64,000 nucleotides of DNA from an uncultured Pseudomonadota bacterium (GTDB lineage: Bacteria; Myxococcota_A; Bradymonadia; Bradymonadales; Bradymonadaceae): positions 1 to 64,000 of the forward strand of contig CAJXPB010000009.1 of the NCBI GenBank assembly GCA_913057905.1. The letters run 5' to 3'. Position 1 is the stretch's first letter. The number at the start of each line of letters is the position of its first letter. A program made the translations under genes and the position numbers. The notes below the pieces were generated by a model. The model ran no database searches. It was not told the origin of the DNA and saw only the letters and a list, made by a program, of their open reading frames with translations. Positions 44,994 to 54,655 of the stretch are shown here, piece after piece.

Positions 44994-46592
44994 ATGATTC
45001 GACGCTTTGTTGCCGTCGCTCTCCTCGGCATCTGCCTTCCCGCTTCGGCCGTCGGGCAGACGATGGAGTTTAGCGAAGAGGAAGTCGAAGAGGGACAGGC
45101 GAAGTCGTCGGAGACATCCGACGGAAAACTCGCCGAAAAGATGGCGAAGGCGGTGTCGCTGTCCGACAACGAGAAATATCGGCAAGCGAGCCGGCTCTTC
45201 TACGAGATCATCCAGAAGGCAGGAGATACCCCGCGCGGCCAGGAGGCGCGCTTCGAACTCGGGAAGACCCTCTATCGGATGGAACTCTATCAGGGGGCGC
45301 TGGCACAATTCGGTCGGATCGTCGAGGCGGGCGAAGGTCATCCGTACTTCATTCCGACCCTGCGCGGCTTGCTTTCGCTGATGGATGTCCTGTCGGCGGA
45401 TCCGGCGTTGCGCGAGTATCTCGCCGCGTATGCCGAACGGTTTCCGAGAGAAGTCCCGGAGGAGAGCCGAGATCGATACGCCTATTATGTCGGCCGGTAT
45501 TTCCACAGTGAACTCTCGGTCGACAGGGCCGCCGAGATGTTCGATGCGGTCGATCGTGACAGCCCGTATTTTGGAAAAGCCCGGTACATCAAGGGGATCA
45601 CGTACGTCGCCAACTATCAGGCCGAACCGGCCGTCTCGGCCTTTAAGACCGTCCTGCGTCACCTCGTCGACGAGCGCGAGCAGCGGGGAGGGCTGACCCA
45701 AGAGCAGCAGAAGTTGCGCGAGTTGACCCATCTGGCGATGGCGCGCGTCTTCTATTCGACGGGCGACTACAAGACGAGCCTCAAGTACTACGACAAGGTA
45801 AAACGTGAATCGCCTCGATGGGCCAAGGCGCTGTTCGAGAAGGCCTGGGCGTATTTTCAGACCGATGCCTACAACGAAGCGCTGGGCAACCTCCATTCGC
45901 TGAATTCACCGTTTTTTGCCAACGCCTACTTTCCCGAAGGCCCGATCCTCTCGGGTCTGCTGTACTTCTACAACTGTCGATACGACCAGGTGCGCCGAGA
46001 GCTCGAGACCTTCGAGCGGATGTATCAGGGCCTGAAAGGGGACATGCAGGCCGTGCTCGACACCCACTCCGATGCGACTGCCATGTTCGAGTGGTACCAG
46101 CGTCTGCGTGCCGGTGAGGTCGATCTCGACCGGCGGGTCTACAGGATCCTGCAGTCGGCCGTCGATGACCGGCAGGTTCAGTCGGCCGTCGAACTGGTGG
46201 GTCTGGCAGACGAGGAGCTCGCCAAGATGGAATCGATGCCCAAGTCGTGGCGGGACGCCCCGCTGGGTCAAACCCTGCTACAGGAGGCCTCCGTGGCACA
46301 GAGTTTCGCCATCGACGAGGCCGGCTCGCTGATCCGCCAGCGCCTCGAGCGACAGGTGCGCGAGCTCGACCGGCTGATCAATGAAAAGAAGCGCATCCTC
46401 ATCGAAGTGGCCAAGGCCGAGAAGGGCGCCATCGAAGCGGATATCCGCGCCGGGCAACGGGTCGAACGCGATGATCAGGAGGCGCCTCTGAAGGTCACCG
46501 ACGAAGATCTCTACTGGAAGTTTCGCGGGGAATACTGGCGAGACGAACTGGGACACTACGTCTTCAACGTCGAATCTCGGTGTAAGCGCTGA
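44994..46592 (+). CDS. Periplasmic TPR protein, GltC-like
   Basis: A 532-residue protein with a cleavable signal (FVAVALLGICLPASAVGQ). It contains TPR-like helix pairs (YRQASRLFYEIIQKAG, YQGALAQFGRIVEAG, YKTSLKYYDKVKRESPRWAKALFEKAWAYF) and ends in a coiled coil and the motif DLYWKFRGEYWRDELGHY, which I associate with the GltC-type proteins of gliding myxobacteria. GltC is a periplasmic part of the outer gliding complex in Myxococcus. The start at 44994 has GGAG 8 bases upstream. It is 20 bp before the GltD-like gene. The name is tentative; the exported TPR nature is firm. Confidence 0.65.
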   Translation: MIRRFVAVALLGICLPASAVGQTMEFSEEEVEEGQAKSSETSDGKLAEKMAKAVSLSDNEKYRQASRLFYEIIQKAGDTPRGQEARFELGKTLYRMELYQGALAQFGRIVEAGEGHPYFIPTLRGLLSLMDVLSADPALREYLAAYAERFPREVPEESRDRYAYYVGRYFHSELSVDRAAEMFDAVDRDSPYFGKARYIKGITYVANYQAEPAVSAFKTVLRHLVDEREQRGGLTQEQQKLRELTHLAMARVFYSTGDYKTSLKYYDKVKRESPRWAKALFEKAWAYFQTDAYNEALGNLHSLNSPFFANAYFPEGPILSGLLYFYNCRYDQVRRELETFERMYQGLKGDMQAVLDTHSDATAMFEWYQRLRAGEVDLDRRVYRILQSAVDDRQVQSAVELVGLADEELAKMESMPKSWRDAPLGQTLLQEASVAQSFAIDEAGSLIRQRLERQVRELDRLINEKKRILIEVAKAEKGAIEADIRAGQRVERDDQEAPLKVTDEDLYWKFRGEYWRDELGHYVFNVESRCKR

Positions 46593-46612
46593 ATCGACGC
46601 AGGATAAAACCA

Positions 46613-49600
46613 ATGAGCATGAGACGACCACAATTCGATGAACCGACTCCGCAGTCCAACCTGGCCGTGTGGCTGGTGGGCGGCCTGATTGCGGCGATCG
46701 GAGCCTTCGGGTCGGCCACCTCGGCGGTTGCGGCCGAGCAGAAGAAAGAGCGCAAGGTCGATGTCTACGAGGCCGAGCAGAAGCGCGAGCGGCCGAGCCT
46801 CAAAACGGAGGGCGAGGGGGCCAAGGACTTCAAGACCGAGGAGTTCATCGAGGAGAAGAACTTCGAGAGTGTCAAAAAGCAGGACGAGGCGATCGTTCGG
46901 CTACAGGATCTACTCGAGTCGACCCCGGAGGACGACCCCAAACGCGCCGAGATCCTGTTCAATCTCTCGGAGATGTACTGGGACAAATCGAAGTACTACG
47001 AGATGTCGGCCTTCCGGAAGCAGGACGAATGCTACGAGCTGAAGGATGCCGGTGAGACGGGTCGGGCCCAGGCGTGCCAGCGTCAGATGGACCAGATGCT
47101 CGAAGAATCGAAGCGCCAGCGGGCCGAGGCGGTCGAGCTGTACAAACAGATCCTTCGGAACCATCCGAACTTCAAGAATCTCGACCGGGTTCTGTTCTAT
47201 CTGGGGACCAACTTGCAGGAGGTCGGCCGCCACGAAGAGGCCATCGAGATCTTCAAGAAGCTTCTGTCGGACTTCCCCGACACCAAATACACGCCCAATG
47301 TGCTGCTCGCGATCGGCGAATACTTCTTCAACCAGAAAAAGAACCCCGAACGCGCGCTGAAGTTCTACCAGAAGGTCGGTGAATTCGAGGACTCGAACGT
47401 CTACAGCTACGCCCGGTACAAGGCAGGCTGGTGCTACTTCAACATGGAGCAGAAGGACCGGTCACTGGATGTCTTCATCGACGTCATCGACTACGCCAAA
47501 GCCCACCCGCAGCAACCGAATGCGAAGGCGCTGGTCAGCCAGGCCCGAAAGGACATCGTCCTGACCTACTCGTTCATCGGGTCACCGCAGAAGGCGATCC
47601 CGTTCTTCGAAGATCTGACCGGCGGCGACACCGAGATCGTCCGGCAGATGACCGAGCGGCTGGCGGTCCAATACGCCGACAAGTCGAAGTTCGCCGCATC
47701 GAATACGATGTACCGCAAGCTGATCCAGCGCAATCGCAGCAGCACGCGGACGCTGGAGTACCAGTATGAGATCGTGCGCAATCACTCCAGCCAGAGCGCC
47801 TACAGCAAGGACACCCTCGAAGAGATCATCAAGTTGATGAAGCTCGTGCAGTACGCCGAGGAGGGGAAGTTCGAGGACTACGACAAGGAGACCTTCAAGG
47901 AGACCTGGACGCAGGCCGAGCAACTCGTGCGTCAGTGGGCGACCCGCTACCATCGCGAAGCTCAGGTCACCAAAAGCGATGGTCTCTACAAGATGGCGTA
48001 CTACCTGTACTCGAACTATCTTGAGACGTTCGAGGACAGTGAACACATCTACAAGATGACCTTCTTCAACGGGGAGATTCTGTATTACCTGGAGAGCTGG
48101 AAGCGGGCCGCCAAGGCCTACGACCGGGTGCTCGAGATCGACGATGAGGGAGAATGGACCAAGGAGGCGGCCCACGGCCAGGTCCTGGCCTACTTCAATC
48201 TCATCAATACGTCCGAGGAGCGCGCGAACCTGGAGGACCCGCTCCGATTTGAAAACCGGGACAAGGTTCAGGAAGTCCAGGAGGGCGGCTCGGAGGAAGA
48301 CGACCCGATCCCCGAGAAAAAGGAGATCGCGGACCTCAAAAAGCAGCTCATCGAAGCGTGCAAGGATTACGTCGAATACGTGCCCGACGGCGAGCGGATC
48401 GTCGACGTCAAATACACGATGGCCCGCGTCTACTACGAGCACAATCACTTGAAGAAGGCCGTCGAATACTTCGAAAACATCGCCTTCAATCACCCGGATC
48501 ACCGTCTGGGAGTCATTGCGGCGAACCTTCATTTGGATTCGCTGAACCTGCTCAATGATTTCAAGACCCTGGGCAAGGCCGTCCGCCGCTACCAGAACGA
48601 ACAGCCGATCGACGACGAGGAGTTTTCATCGACCGTCGCGAAACTCGACGAGGCGATCTCCTTCAAACTTTGTCGTCAACACGAAGACAATGACCGGTGG
48701 CGCGAGGCCGCAAACTGCTACGTCGAATTCTATCGGCGATTCGACAACTCCGACTATGTCGACGAAGCGCTCTACAACGCCGCGCTCGCCTTCGAGCGAA
48801 TCAAGGAGCTGGGCAAGGCGATTCAAGTCCGGATCTTTTTGTTGAAGGCACGACCGGGATCTCCGTACGCTCCCGAGACACTCTTTAACATCGGCGCGAA
48901 CTACCACGCGCTGGCCGTCTACAGTAAGGCGGCGAATTTTTACGAGCAGTTCGTCAAAAACTTCCCCGACCACGAGAAGGCACAGGAAGCGCTGGCCAAC
49001 GCGGCGACCTTCCGACAGGGGCTGGGTCAATACGACCGGGCCATTTCGGATTTCGAGAAGTTCCTGGAGCTGTTCGGCGACGACCCCGAGTACGACAAAA
49101 AAGTCGCCGATGTGGCCTTCCAGATCGCCAAGATCCTGGAGAAGCAGGACAAGGGATGGGAGGCCCTGGAGCAGTATCGAGAGTATGTCGACACCTACGC
49201 CGACAAGGGCACCCTGGACCGGCTCCTTCAGGCGCACTCCAACATCGGGATGTTCTTCTGGAACCACGATGACCGCGACCAGGCGCTGCTGGAATTCGAG
49301 CGGACCCTGGAGGTCTACAACGACCTGTCCGACGAACAGCGGACTTCCCTGAGCGACGGTCGAGATGCGGCGGCCCGTGCCAAATTCATGCGCGGCGAAG
49401 ATGTCTATCAGGAGATGGCCGAAATCACCGTCGAGTCCTCCAACGAAGAGGAGCTTCAGCGACGGTTCAAAGACAAGCTCGAGGTCGCCCAGAAAGCCCA
49501 GAAGATCTACGAGGAAGTCATTAAATTCAGGCGGCCGGACTGGGCGATCGCGGCTCTATTCAAGATCGGCGCACAGTATCAGAATTTCGCCGAAACCGTC

Positions 49601-50041
49601 CGGAACAGCCCGGTGCCCGAGCGGCTGAACTACAATCAAAAAGAGATCTACCGCGGGCTGTTGGAGGATCGTGCGTCGATGGTCGAGGCGAAGGCCGTCG
49701 ATGCCTACAAACGGGCGCTCTCCGTGGCCAAAAAAGAGAGCTGGTTCAACGAGTACAGCCGCAAGGCCGAGGTCCGGCTGGCGGACCTCCGTCCTGGTGA
49801 GTTCCGGAAACCCTCGGAGCTACGGGCCCGCCCGACGTATCTCGTGGCTGGATTTACGGAGGCGGGATTCATGGATGAACTGCAGGAAGAGGAGCGACGC
49901 CTCGACGACCTCGGTTCGGGTGAGCCCGAGGCCGAGAGCGTCGAGCGGCAGACGGCCCCGACAGACGCGAAGCAAGACCCAAAAAAGTCCGAAGCCGAGT
50001 CGACAGACACCGATAAATCATCCGCTGGGGGGACGTCGTGA
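46613..50041 (+). CDS. Large periplasmic TPR protein, GltD/AgmU-like
   Basis: A 1142-residue protein with a signal peptide (LVGGLIAAIGAFGSATSAVAA) followed by more than a dozen TPR units (for example HPNFKNLDRVLFYLGTNLQEVGR, KSRYEEAIEIF-type helices at 47161 onward, and FPDHEKAQEALANAATFRQGLGQYDRAISDF near 48963). The C-terminus is an acidic Lys/Glu/Thr tail. Size, export and position directly before a TPR lipoprotein match GltD (AgmU), a roughly 1200-residue TPR protein of the M. xanthus gliding machinery, found in the periplasm. AGGA precedes the ATG by 8 bases. The long antisense frame of 316 residues within it is a shadow. Confidence 0.75.
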   Translation: MSMRRPQFDEPTPQSNLAVWLVGGLIAAIGAFGSATSAVAAEQKKERKVDVYEAEQKRERPSLKTEGEGAKDFKTEEFIEEKNFESVKKQDEAIVRLQDLLESTPEDDPKRAEILFNLSEMYWDKSKYYEMSAFRKQDECYELKDAGETGRAQACQRQMDQMLEESKRQRAEAVELYKQILRNHPNFKNLDRVLFYLGTNLQEVGRHEEAIEIFKKLLSDFPDTKYTPNVLLAIGEYFFNQKKNPERALKFYQKVGEFEDSNVYSYARYKAGWCYFNMEQKDRSLDVFIDVIDYAKAHPQQPNAKALVSQARKDIVLTYSFIGSPQKAIPFFEDLTGGDTEIVRQMTERLAVQYADKSKFAASNTMYRKLIQRNRSSTRTLEYQYEIVRNHSSQSAYSKDTLEEIIKLMKLVQYAEEGKFEDYDKETFKETWTQAEQLVRQWATRYHREAQVTKSDGLYKMAYYLYSNYLETFEDSEHIYKMTFFNGEILYYLESWKRAAKAYDRVLEIDDEGEWTKEAAHGQVLAYFNLINTSEERANLEDPLRFENRDKVQEVQEGGSEEDDPIPEKKEIADLKKQLIEACKDYVEYVPDGERIVDVKYTMARVYYEHNHLKKAVEYFENIAFNHPDHRLGVIAANLHLDSLNLLNDFKTLGKAVRRYQNEQPIDDEEFSSTVAKLDEAISFKLCRQHEDNDRWREAANCYVEFYRRFDNSDYVDEALYNAALAFERIKELGKAIQVRIFLLKARPGSPYAPETLFNIGANYHALAVYSKAANFYEQFVKNFPDHEKAQEALANAATFRQGLGQYDRAISDFEKFLELFGDDPEYDKKVADVAFQIAKILEKQDKGWEALEQYREYVDTYADKGTLDRLLQAHSNIGMFFWNHDDRDQALLEFERTLEVYNDLSDEQRTSLSDGRDAAARAKFMRGEDVYQEMAEITVESSNEEELQRRFKDKLEVAQKAQKIYEEVIKFRRPDWAIAALFKIGAQYQNFAETVRNSPVPERLNYNQKEIYRGLLEDRASMVEAKAVDAYKRALSVAKKESWFNEYSRKAEVRLADLRPGEFRKPSELRARPTYLVAGFTEAGFMDELQEEERRLDDLGSGEPEAESVERQTAPTDAKQDPKKSEAESTDTDKSSAGGTS

Positions 50042-50097
50042 GCATACGAGACGCTTTGAGATCGGCTCGCGGAGTCAGATGCCTGACAGGAGGAACT

Positions 50098-51450
50098 ATG
50101 ACACCTCGCACATGGATCGTTTCGGTCGTCTTGGTCGGGGTTGGGATGTTCGCCGGATGTGCGACGGCACCCGGCGACGTCGATGCCGAAACCAGCAAAG
50201 AAGCGAGGGGTGTGTCGACGAACACCGATGCCGTCGAGGAGTTCAATGCCGCCGTGGAGGCCTACAAATCCGACGAGGCCGAACTCGGCGAGGTGGAGTC
50301 CAGACTTCGAAAGGCGGTCAATATCGACCCGAATTTCGGCAAGGCATGGTTTAATCTGGGGGTCGTCCTGGAGAAACAGGGGCGTCTGGGGAAGGCGGAA
50401 TCGGCCTATCAGAAGTCGCGGAAGGCCGCGCCGAAGCTCGGCGATCCACTGGTCAACCTCGGGATGCTCGCGATGCGGCGGGGCAAGACCGACGAGGCGT
50501 ACGAGTACTTTGAAAAGGCCATCGGAGCCGAATCCTTCGATACCACGGCCCACAACAATCTGAGCGTTCGTTACAGACAGCAGCAGCAGTGGGAAAAAGC
50601 GGTCAGCCACGCTCGCCAGGCGCTGGCTGGTGACTCGCAAAACGTCGGGGCGTACGCCAACCTCGCACGCACCTACTATCAGATGGAGGCTTACGATCCG
50701 GCGCGTCTGGTCCTTTTGAACGCCCTGGAACTGACGAAAGAGAAGGGCAGCCAGGCTCACCGCGATGATCTCCACAACATCTTCGGGCTGGTCGAACTCG
50801 CCCAAAACGACGTCTCGAGTGCCATCTCGGAGTTTTCGAAGTCCCTGGAAAACAATGGTAATTTCGTTCCCGCTCGCATGAATCTGGGTGCGGTCATGCT
50901 CAACGTCCGCGACTTTGAAGCGGCATCGAAGCACTTCACAAAGGTGCTCGATCTTCAGCCGGAACACACCGAGGCGCGGATCTCGCTGGCCGTCGCCGAA
51001 CGGTCGATGGGCAACTTGAATGAGGCGCGCGCGATCTATCGGGAGATCCTCGACGACCATCCCGAACACCCGATGGTGCACTACAACCTTGCGGTGCTCG
51101 AGCACGAACATCTGGCCCGGAAGGCCTCTCAGGGAGCCGGCGAGACGGCGCCGGAGGGGGCTGTGGCCCAGATGGACTGGACCATCGGAAACCTCCAGGA
51201 AGCCGTGGACCATTACGACAAGGCCATCGACTTCTATCGAAACTTCCTCAACTACGCCGGCGATGAGATGGCCGAACAACGGCAGGAGGCCAAGAATCGA
51301 ATCGACGAGGTGACGAAACTCCGTCAGGCGACCCGCGAACAGATCCCGGAGTTGAAGAAACAGAAGGCGCAACTGCAGCAGTCGGACGGCTCTACCGGCT
51401 CGGAGGCCGGCGGTTCCGCCTCCAGCGAGGAATCCACCTCGCAGCAGTGA
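50098..51450 (+). CDS. gltE: TPR lipoprotein, GltE/AglT-like
   Basis: A 450-residue lipoprotein (signal with lipobox FAGC) containing at least six TPR repeats: FGKAWFNLGVVLEKQGRLGKAESAYQKS, KLGDPLVNLGMLAMRRGKTDEAYEYFEKA, VGAYANLARTYYQMEAYDPARLV and others, then an acidic tail. GltE (AglT) of M. xanthus is an outer-membrane TPR lipoprotein of similar size needed for gliding and follows gltD, as here. The start at 50098 has AGGAGG 5 bases upstream; the open frame back to 50038 overlaps the gltD-like stop and is not used. The lipid anchor, TPR content and neighbours support the call; direct similarity was not computed. Confidence 0.75.
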   Translation: MTPRTWIVSVVLVGVGMFAGCATAPGDVDAETSKEARGVSTNTDAVEEFNAAVEAYKSDEAELGEVESRLRKAVNIDPNFGKAWFNLGVVLEKQGRLGKAESAYQKSRKAAPKLGDPLVNLGMLAMRRGKTDEAYEYFEKAIGAESFDTTAHNNLSVRYRQQQQWEKAVSHARQALAGDSQNVGAYANLARTYYQMEAYDPARLVLLNALELTKEKGSQAHRDDLHNIFGLVELAQNDVSSAISEFSKSLENNGNFVPARMNLGAVMLNVRDFEAASKHFTKVLDLQPEHTEARISLAVAERSMGNLNEARAIYREILDDHPEHPMVHYNLAVLEHEHLARKASQGAGETAPEGAVAQMDWTIGNLQEAVDHYDKAIDFYRNFLNYAGDEMAEQRQEAKNRIDEVTKLRQATREQIPELKKQKAQLQQSDGSTGSEAGGSASSEESTSQQ

Positions 51451-51685
51451 CGCCGTAGCGATCACCGCCCTCGGCGCGACAGGGAGTCCGTGGGCCGACC
51501 GGCTGCACACAATCGGGTGAATAACTTGAATCCCTGTCTGGTTCGTGTAGCCTGAAAGCTACGGTTTTGACCATAGTCGACGCCCGTGCGTCCAGGATGG
51601 CTATATCCTTTTTCGCCCTCCTGTCGTGTGATAGATTTCAAGTGGTAGTTGAACCGGATTGAACTCGTCGAGAGAGGGTAGGCCG

Positions 51686-51952
51686 ATGCGTGATTTGTGC
51701 GCCGTCTTCGTGGTGATCGCCCTGTTGGGATTGCCGGCTGTGGCCGCGGCTCAGGGTGGATCTGAGTCGGGCGGCTCAACCAAGGTCAAAGAGAAGACGA
51801 CCTACGACTTCGATGGGGACGATGTGACGGGAAATCTCGTCAAACCGAATGAGTCGAATATTCAGGCGCAGCAACATGGAAAGACCAGCAGCCTGATCAC
51901 CATTCGGTCGGACTTTATCCCGGAGATGCTCAAGACCGTGGAAGACCTCTAA
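51686..51952 (+). CDS. Small exported protein in the gltF position
   Basis: An 88-residue protein with a clear signal peptide (AVFVVIALLGLPAVAAAQ) and a mature part of about 68 residues: TTYDFDGDDVTGNLVKPNES, then SSLITIRSDFIPEMLKTVEDL. Small proteins with this DD-VTG-L-KP then I-R-DF-PE-L pattern commonly sit next to GltG-type genes in myxobacteria, and gltF lies between gltE and gltG in M. xanthus. It should be periplasmic. The ATG at 51686 follows a GAGGG. The 235 bp upstream show no other gene; a weak hairpin GTAGC-CTGAAA-GCTAC with four T residues at about 51547-51568 might be a partial terminator. Confidence 0.6.
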   Translation: MRDLCAVFVVIALLGLPAVAAAQGGSESGGSTKVKEKTTYDFDGDDVTGNLVKPNESNIQAQQHGKTSSLITIRSDFIPEMLKTVEDL

Positions 51953-52009
51953 TCGAATGCGGGATCTTCCGGGAGGTATGCGGGGGACTCTTCTTGCAGT
52001 GGAGTGGTC

Positions 52010-53998
52010 ATGACGATGCTGTTTGACATCATTGAGGATGGGGAAGTTGTTTCCACCCGGTCCGTGGATCGCGACATCGTCAAGGTCGGCACACTGGGAA
52101 GCTGCCACCTGAAATTCGATGATCCGAGCGTCTCGCGGTTTCATGCCCGGATCGAGCGGGATGGCGACGAATGGACCATCATGGACCTGGGCAGCGCCCG
52201 GGGCACATCGGTCAACGGCGAGGACGTCGACGAGACCACCATCCAAGAGGGCGACGAGCTCCAATTTGGAGACGTCCTCGTCCGACTCCGGTTCGGCGAT
52301 GCCTCCGAGGCGACCGTCGCCGGGGATGGAACGGTCGCCACGCCGGAGGGCCGACGCGTTCAACCGTATACGATGGAGGGGTACTACGACGATGCCGACA
52401 ACTACATTCCCGGCTACTACGACGAGCACGGCGAATACCACGTCGGGTACGGATACGAAGATGACGACGGCGAATGGGTCGTCGCCCATGGCTACTACGA
52501 TCCGAGCGGCGAGTGGGTCCCCACCGATGGGCCCGTCGAGTCGGGCGGCGGCTCCGGCGGGGCCGGACGCGCGGATCGCCCACGAGATCGCGACGAATAC
52601 ACCGAGACATTCTTCCGGGAACAGGGCGGAGATACGCTCGAGATCGCCCATCTCTGGGGCGACCATGTGCTGATGGTCGAGAGTTTCGCGTCGCCGCGCA
52701 CCGTGACCATCGGTCCCTCCAAGGACCAGGATTTCATCGTCGGCAAGGACCTGACCGACCAAGAGCGGCCCCTGGTGCTGTTCGACGAGTCCGGCAACGA
52801 GTACGGCCTCGTCATCACATCGGAGATGACCGGGCACCTCGAGGTCGACGGCGAGGCTCTGAGCCTCGAAGAGGCGATCGAAAGGGGCCTGACGCGCAGC
52901 GCTCCCGGGGTCCATGGGCAGGTTCTCGCGCTGACTCCCCACACGAGTGCCCGGATCGAATGGCGCGACAACGTCTTTCTGTTCCACTTTACGTCGATGC
53001 CCAAAGGGGTGGGCACCAGTTTCGGGGTCGATACGCAGGCGATCCCCTACTTTGCCATCAGCGCCGCCCTCCACATCGCGCTGCTGATCATGGCGATGAG
53101 TATGCCCGGCGACGCCGGGGACCTCTCGCTGGAGCGGCTCGACGAGGATGACCGGTTCGTCGAGATGATGCTCAAACCGAAAGAGCAGGAAAAGAAGGAT
53201 TCGTTCTTTGACCAGGGCGACGAAGAAAAGGCCGCCAAGGCAAAGGGCGAGGAGACCAAGGCCGGCAAGGAATCGGCCGACCAGACCGACAAGGAGATGG
53301 CCATCAAGGGTCCCCCCGACAACGCGACTGCAGAGGTGCGCAAGGAACACAACAAGAAAGTCGCGATGAACGCCGGGATTAACAAGGTGTTTCAGTCCGA
53401 GGGTGTCTCGTCGATGTTCGGGAGTGCTTCCGAATCGGTCGGCAGTGACGCCATCCACGCGCTCGGAAACATGCAGGGCGCCTCCAAAGGCGACGCGAAG
53501 GGCTTCGGCGGGCTCGGCCTGTCGGGCGCCGGCCGCGGCGGCGGCGGAGGTATGAGCGAAGAGGGACTCGGCATCGGGCGCGTCGGCACGGCCGGCCGTG
53601 GCGGCGGAGGACGCGGGGGCAAAGGCTACGGGGAAGGCGCCGCCGATATGGGTGACAAGGGCAAGGCCCGACCTCAGGTCGTCCCCCAGCGCCCCGACGT
53701 CACCGGTTCACTCGACAAGGAAATTATCCGGCGGGTCGTGCGTCAGCACCGCCGAGAGATCAAATTTTGCTACGAGCAGGAGCTGCAGCGAAATCCCGAA
53801 CTCTCCGGCCAGGTCAAGGTCAAGTTCACCATCTCGCCGAGCGGCGACGTCGTCAGTGCCATCGTCACCGAGTCGACCCTGGCCAACCGAAAGGTCGAAC
53901 AGTGCATGCAGGGTAAAATCCGCCGCTGGACCTTCCCCTCGCCGAAGGGCGGCGGCATCGTCGAGGTCAACTACCCCTTCAACTTCTCCCCGGGCTGA
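52010..53998 (+). CDS. gltG: GltG-like protein: FHA domain, transmembrane helix, AgmX/PglI (TonB-like) C-terminal domain
   Basis: A 662-residue inner-membrane protein. Residues about 20-95 are an FHA domain (VGTLGSCHLKF, SRFHARIE, LGSARGTSVNG), which binds phosphothreonine. Residues 124-174 are acidic aromatic repeats (GYYDDADNYIP, GYYDEHGEY, HGYYDPSGEW). A second folded part follows (about 205-335, LEIAHLWGDHVLMVESF). A transmembrane helix lies at about 344-366, then a Lys/Glu stretch and a Gly-rich linker (505-555). The last 95 residues are the AgmX/PglI domain: VVRQHRREIKFCYE, GQVKVKFTISPSGDV, C, RRWTFP. In M. xanthus GltG has an FHA domain and a TonB-like periplasmic end. GGAG lies 5 bases before the ATG. 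Confidence 0.85.
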   Translation: MTMLFDIIEDGEVVSTRSVDRDIVKVGTLGSCHLKFDDPSVSRFHARIERDGDEWTIMDLGSARGTSVNGEDVDETTIQEGDELQFGDVLVRLRFGDASEATVAGDGTVATPEGRRVQPYTMEGYYDDADNYIPGYYDEHGEYHVGYGYEDDDGEWVVAHGYYDPSGEWVPTDGPVESGGGSGGAGRADRPRDRDEYTETFFREQGGDTLEIAHLWGDHVLMVESFASPRTVTIGPSKDQDFIVGKDLTDQERPLVLFDESGNEYGLVITSEMTGHLEVDGEALSLEEAIERGLTRSAPGVHGQVLALTPHTSARIEWRDNVFLFHFTSMPKGVGTSFGVDTQAIPYFAISAALHIALLIMAMSMPGDAGDLSLERLDEDDRFVEMMLKPKEQEKKDSFFDQGDEEKAAKAKGEETKAGKESADQTDKEMAIKGPPDNATAEVRKEHNKKVAMNAGINKVFQSEGVSSMFGSASESVGSDAIHALGNMQGASKGDAKGFGGLGLSGAGRGGGGGMSEEGLGIGRVGTAGRGGGGRGGKGYGEGAADMGDKGKARPQVVPQRPDVTGSLDKEIIRRVVRQHRREIKFCYEQELQRNPELSGQVKVKFTISPSGDVVSAIVTESTLANRKVEQCMQGKIRRWTFPSPKGGGIVEVNYPFNFSPG

Positions 53999-54504
53999 TG
54001 AAGATGGAGGGGCTGTTTGGAGTACTTGTTGACGTTTTGAACGTGTCTTGCGTGCTCGGTGTTGCGGTCGGCTTGTCGACGGCCGGATGTGCGACGAAAC
54101 CACAGGTTCCAGACGACGTGATTCCGGAGGGCCGGACGTGTGAAGAGCTGCTGACGGAGAAGAACGAAAAGAGCGCAGAGGACGGCGATCAGAGCTGCCC
54201 GGAGATACCGAAGGCTGCCATTCAATCGGCCATTGAGAAGCACCGTGAACAGTTTATTTCATGTTACGAGAACGCACTGAAGTCCAATTCGGAGCTCGAA
54301 GGAAAGGTGACCTACTATATCGAGTTGGAGGACACCGGTGAATTCAAAAGAGTTCACCCCTGTCAGACGAATATCCCCCACAGAGGTATCCACGATTGTC
54401 TGAAGAACGAGATTCTCGACATCGATATACCGGTAGGGGAACGAGCCATGCCGCTCATAATTTTCTACCCGTTCGTGTTCACACCGAATGACGATTCAGA
54501 ATGA
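53998..54504 (+). CDS. Lipoprotein with free-standing AgmX/PglI C-terminal-like domain (array member 1)
   Basis: A 168-residue lipoprotein (lipobox STAGC) whose mature part matches the pattern of the GltG C-terminal domain: IQSAIEKHREQFISCYENAL, LEGKVTYYIELEDTGEF, then HDCLKNEILDIDIP. An extra cysteine (VHPC) lies between the two usual ones. The ATG overlaps the GltG stop codon by one base (TGATG), so it is translationally coupled to gltG. It probably sits in the outer or inner membrane facing the periplasm. Base composition is lower in GC than neighbours. Alternative start 54004. The role is inferred from domain and context only. Confidence 0.7.
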   Translation: MKMEGLFGVLVDVLNVSCVLGVAVGLSTAGCATKPQVPDDVIPEGRTCEELLTEKNEKSAEDGDQSCPEIPKAAIQSAIEKHREQFISCYENALKSNSELEGKVTYYIELEDTGEFKRVHPCQTNIPHRGIHDCLKNEILDIDIPVGERAMPLIIFYPFVFTPNDDSE

Positions 54505-54528
54505 ATCGCTAGGCACGTCGTCGAATGC

Positions 54529-54655
54529 GAGTTCCGCGCCCCAGGAGATCCAAGATGAACGACACAATCAAAGAGACGCGCTGGGTCGTGGGAGGTCTCC
54601 TTTGCCTGGGGATTTTATTGTTAGTTTCAAGCTGCGCCACGACGGGCGGTTCCGG
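54529..54655 (+). repeat. Direct repeat, copy 1 (127 bp, RBS and signal peptide of array member 2)
   Basis: This segment, starting GAGTTCCGCG and ending GGTTCCGG, recurs at 55104-55230, exactly 575 bp downstream, with seven mismatches by eye (about 94% identity). It covers the leader, ribosome binding site and the first 33 codons of the lipoprotein gene. Confidence 0.93.

Noticed and set aside
51547-51568. Terminator between the gltE-like and small gltF-position genes
   Set aside because: The stem is only 5 bp with four T residues; too weak to list as a terminator.
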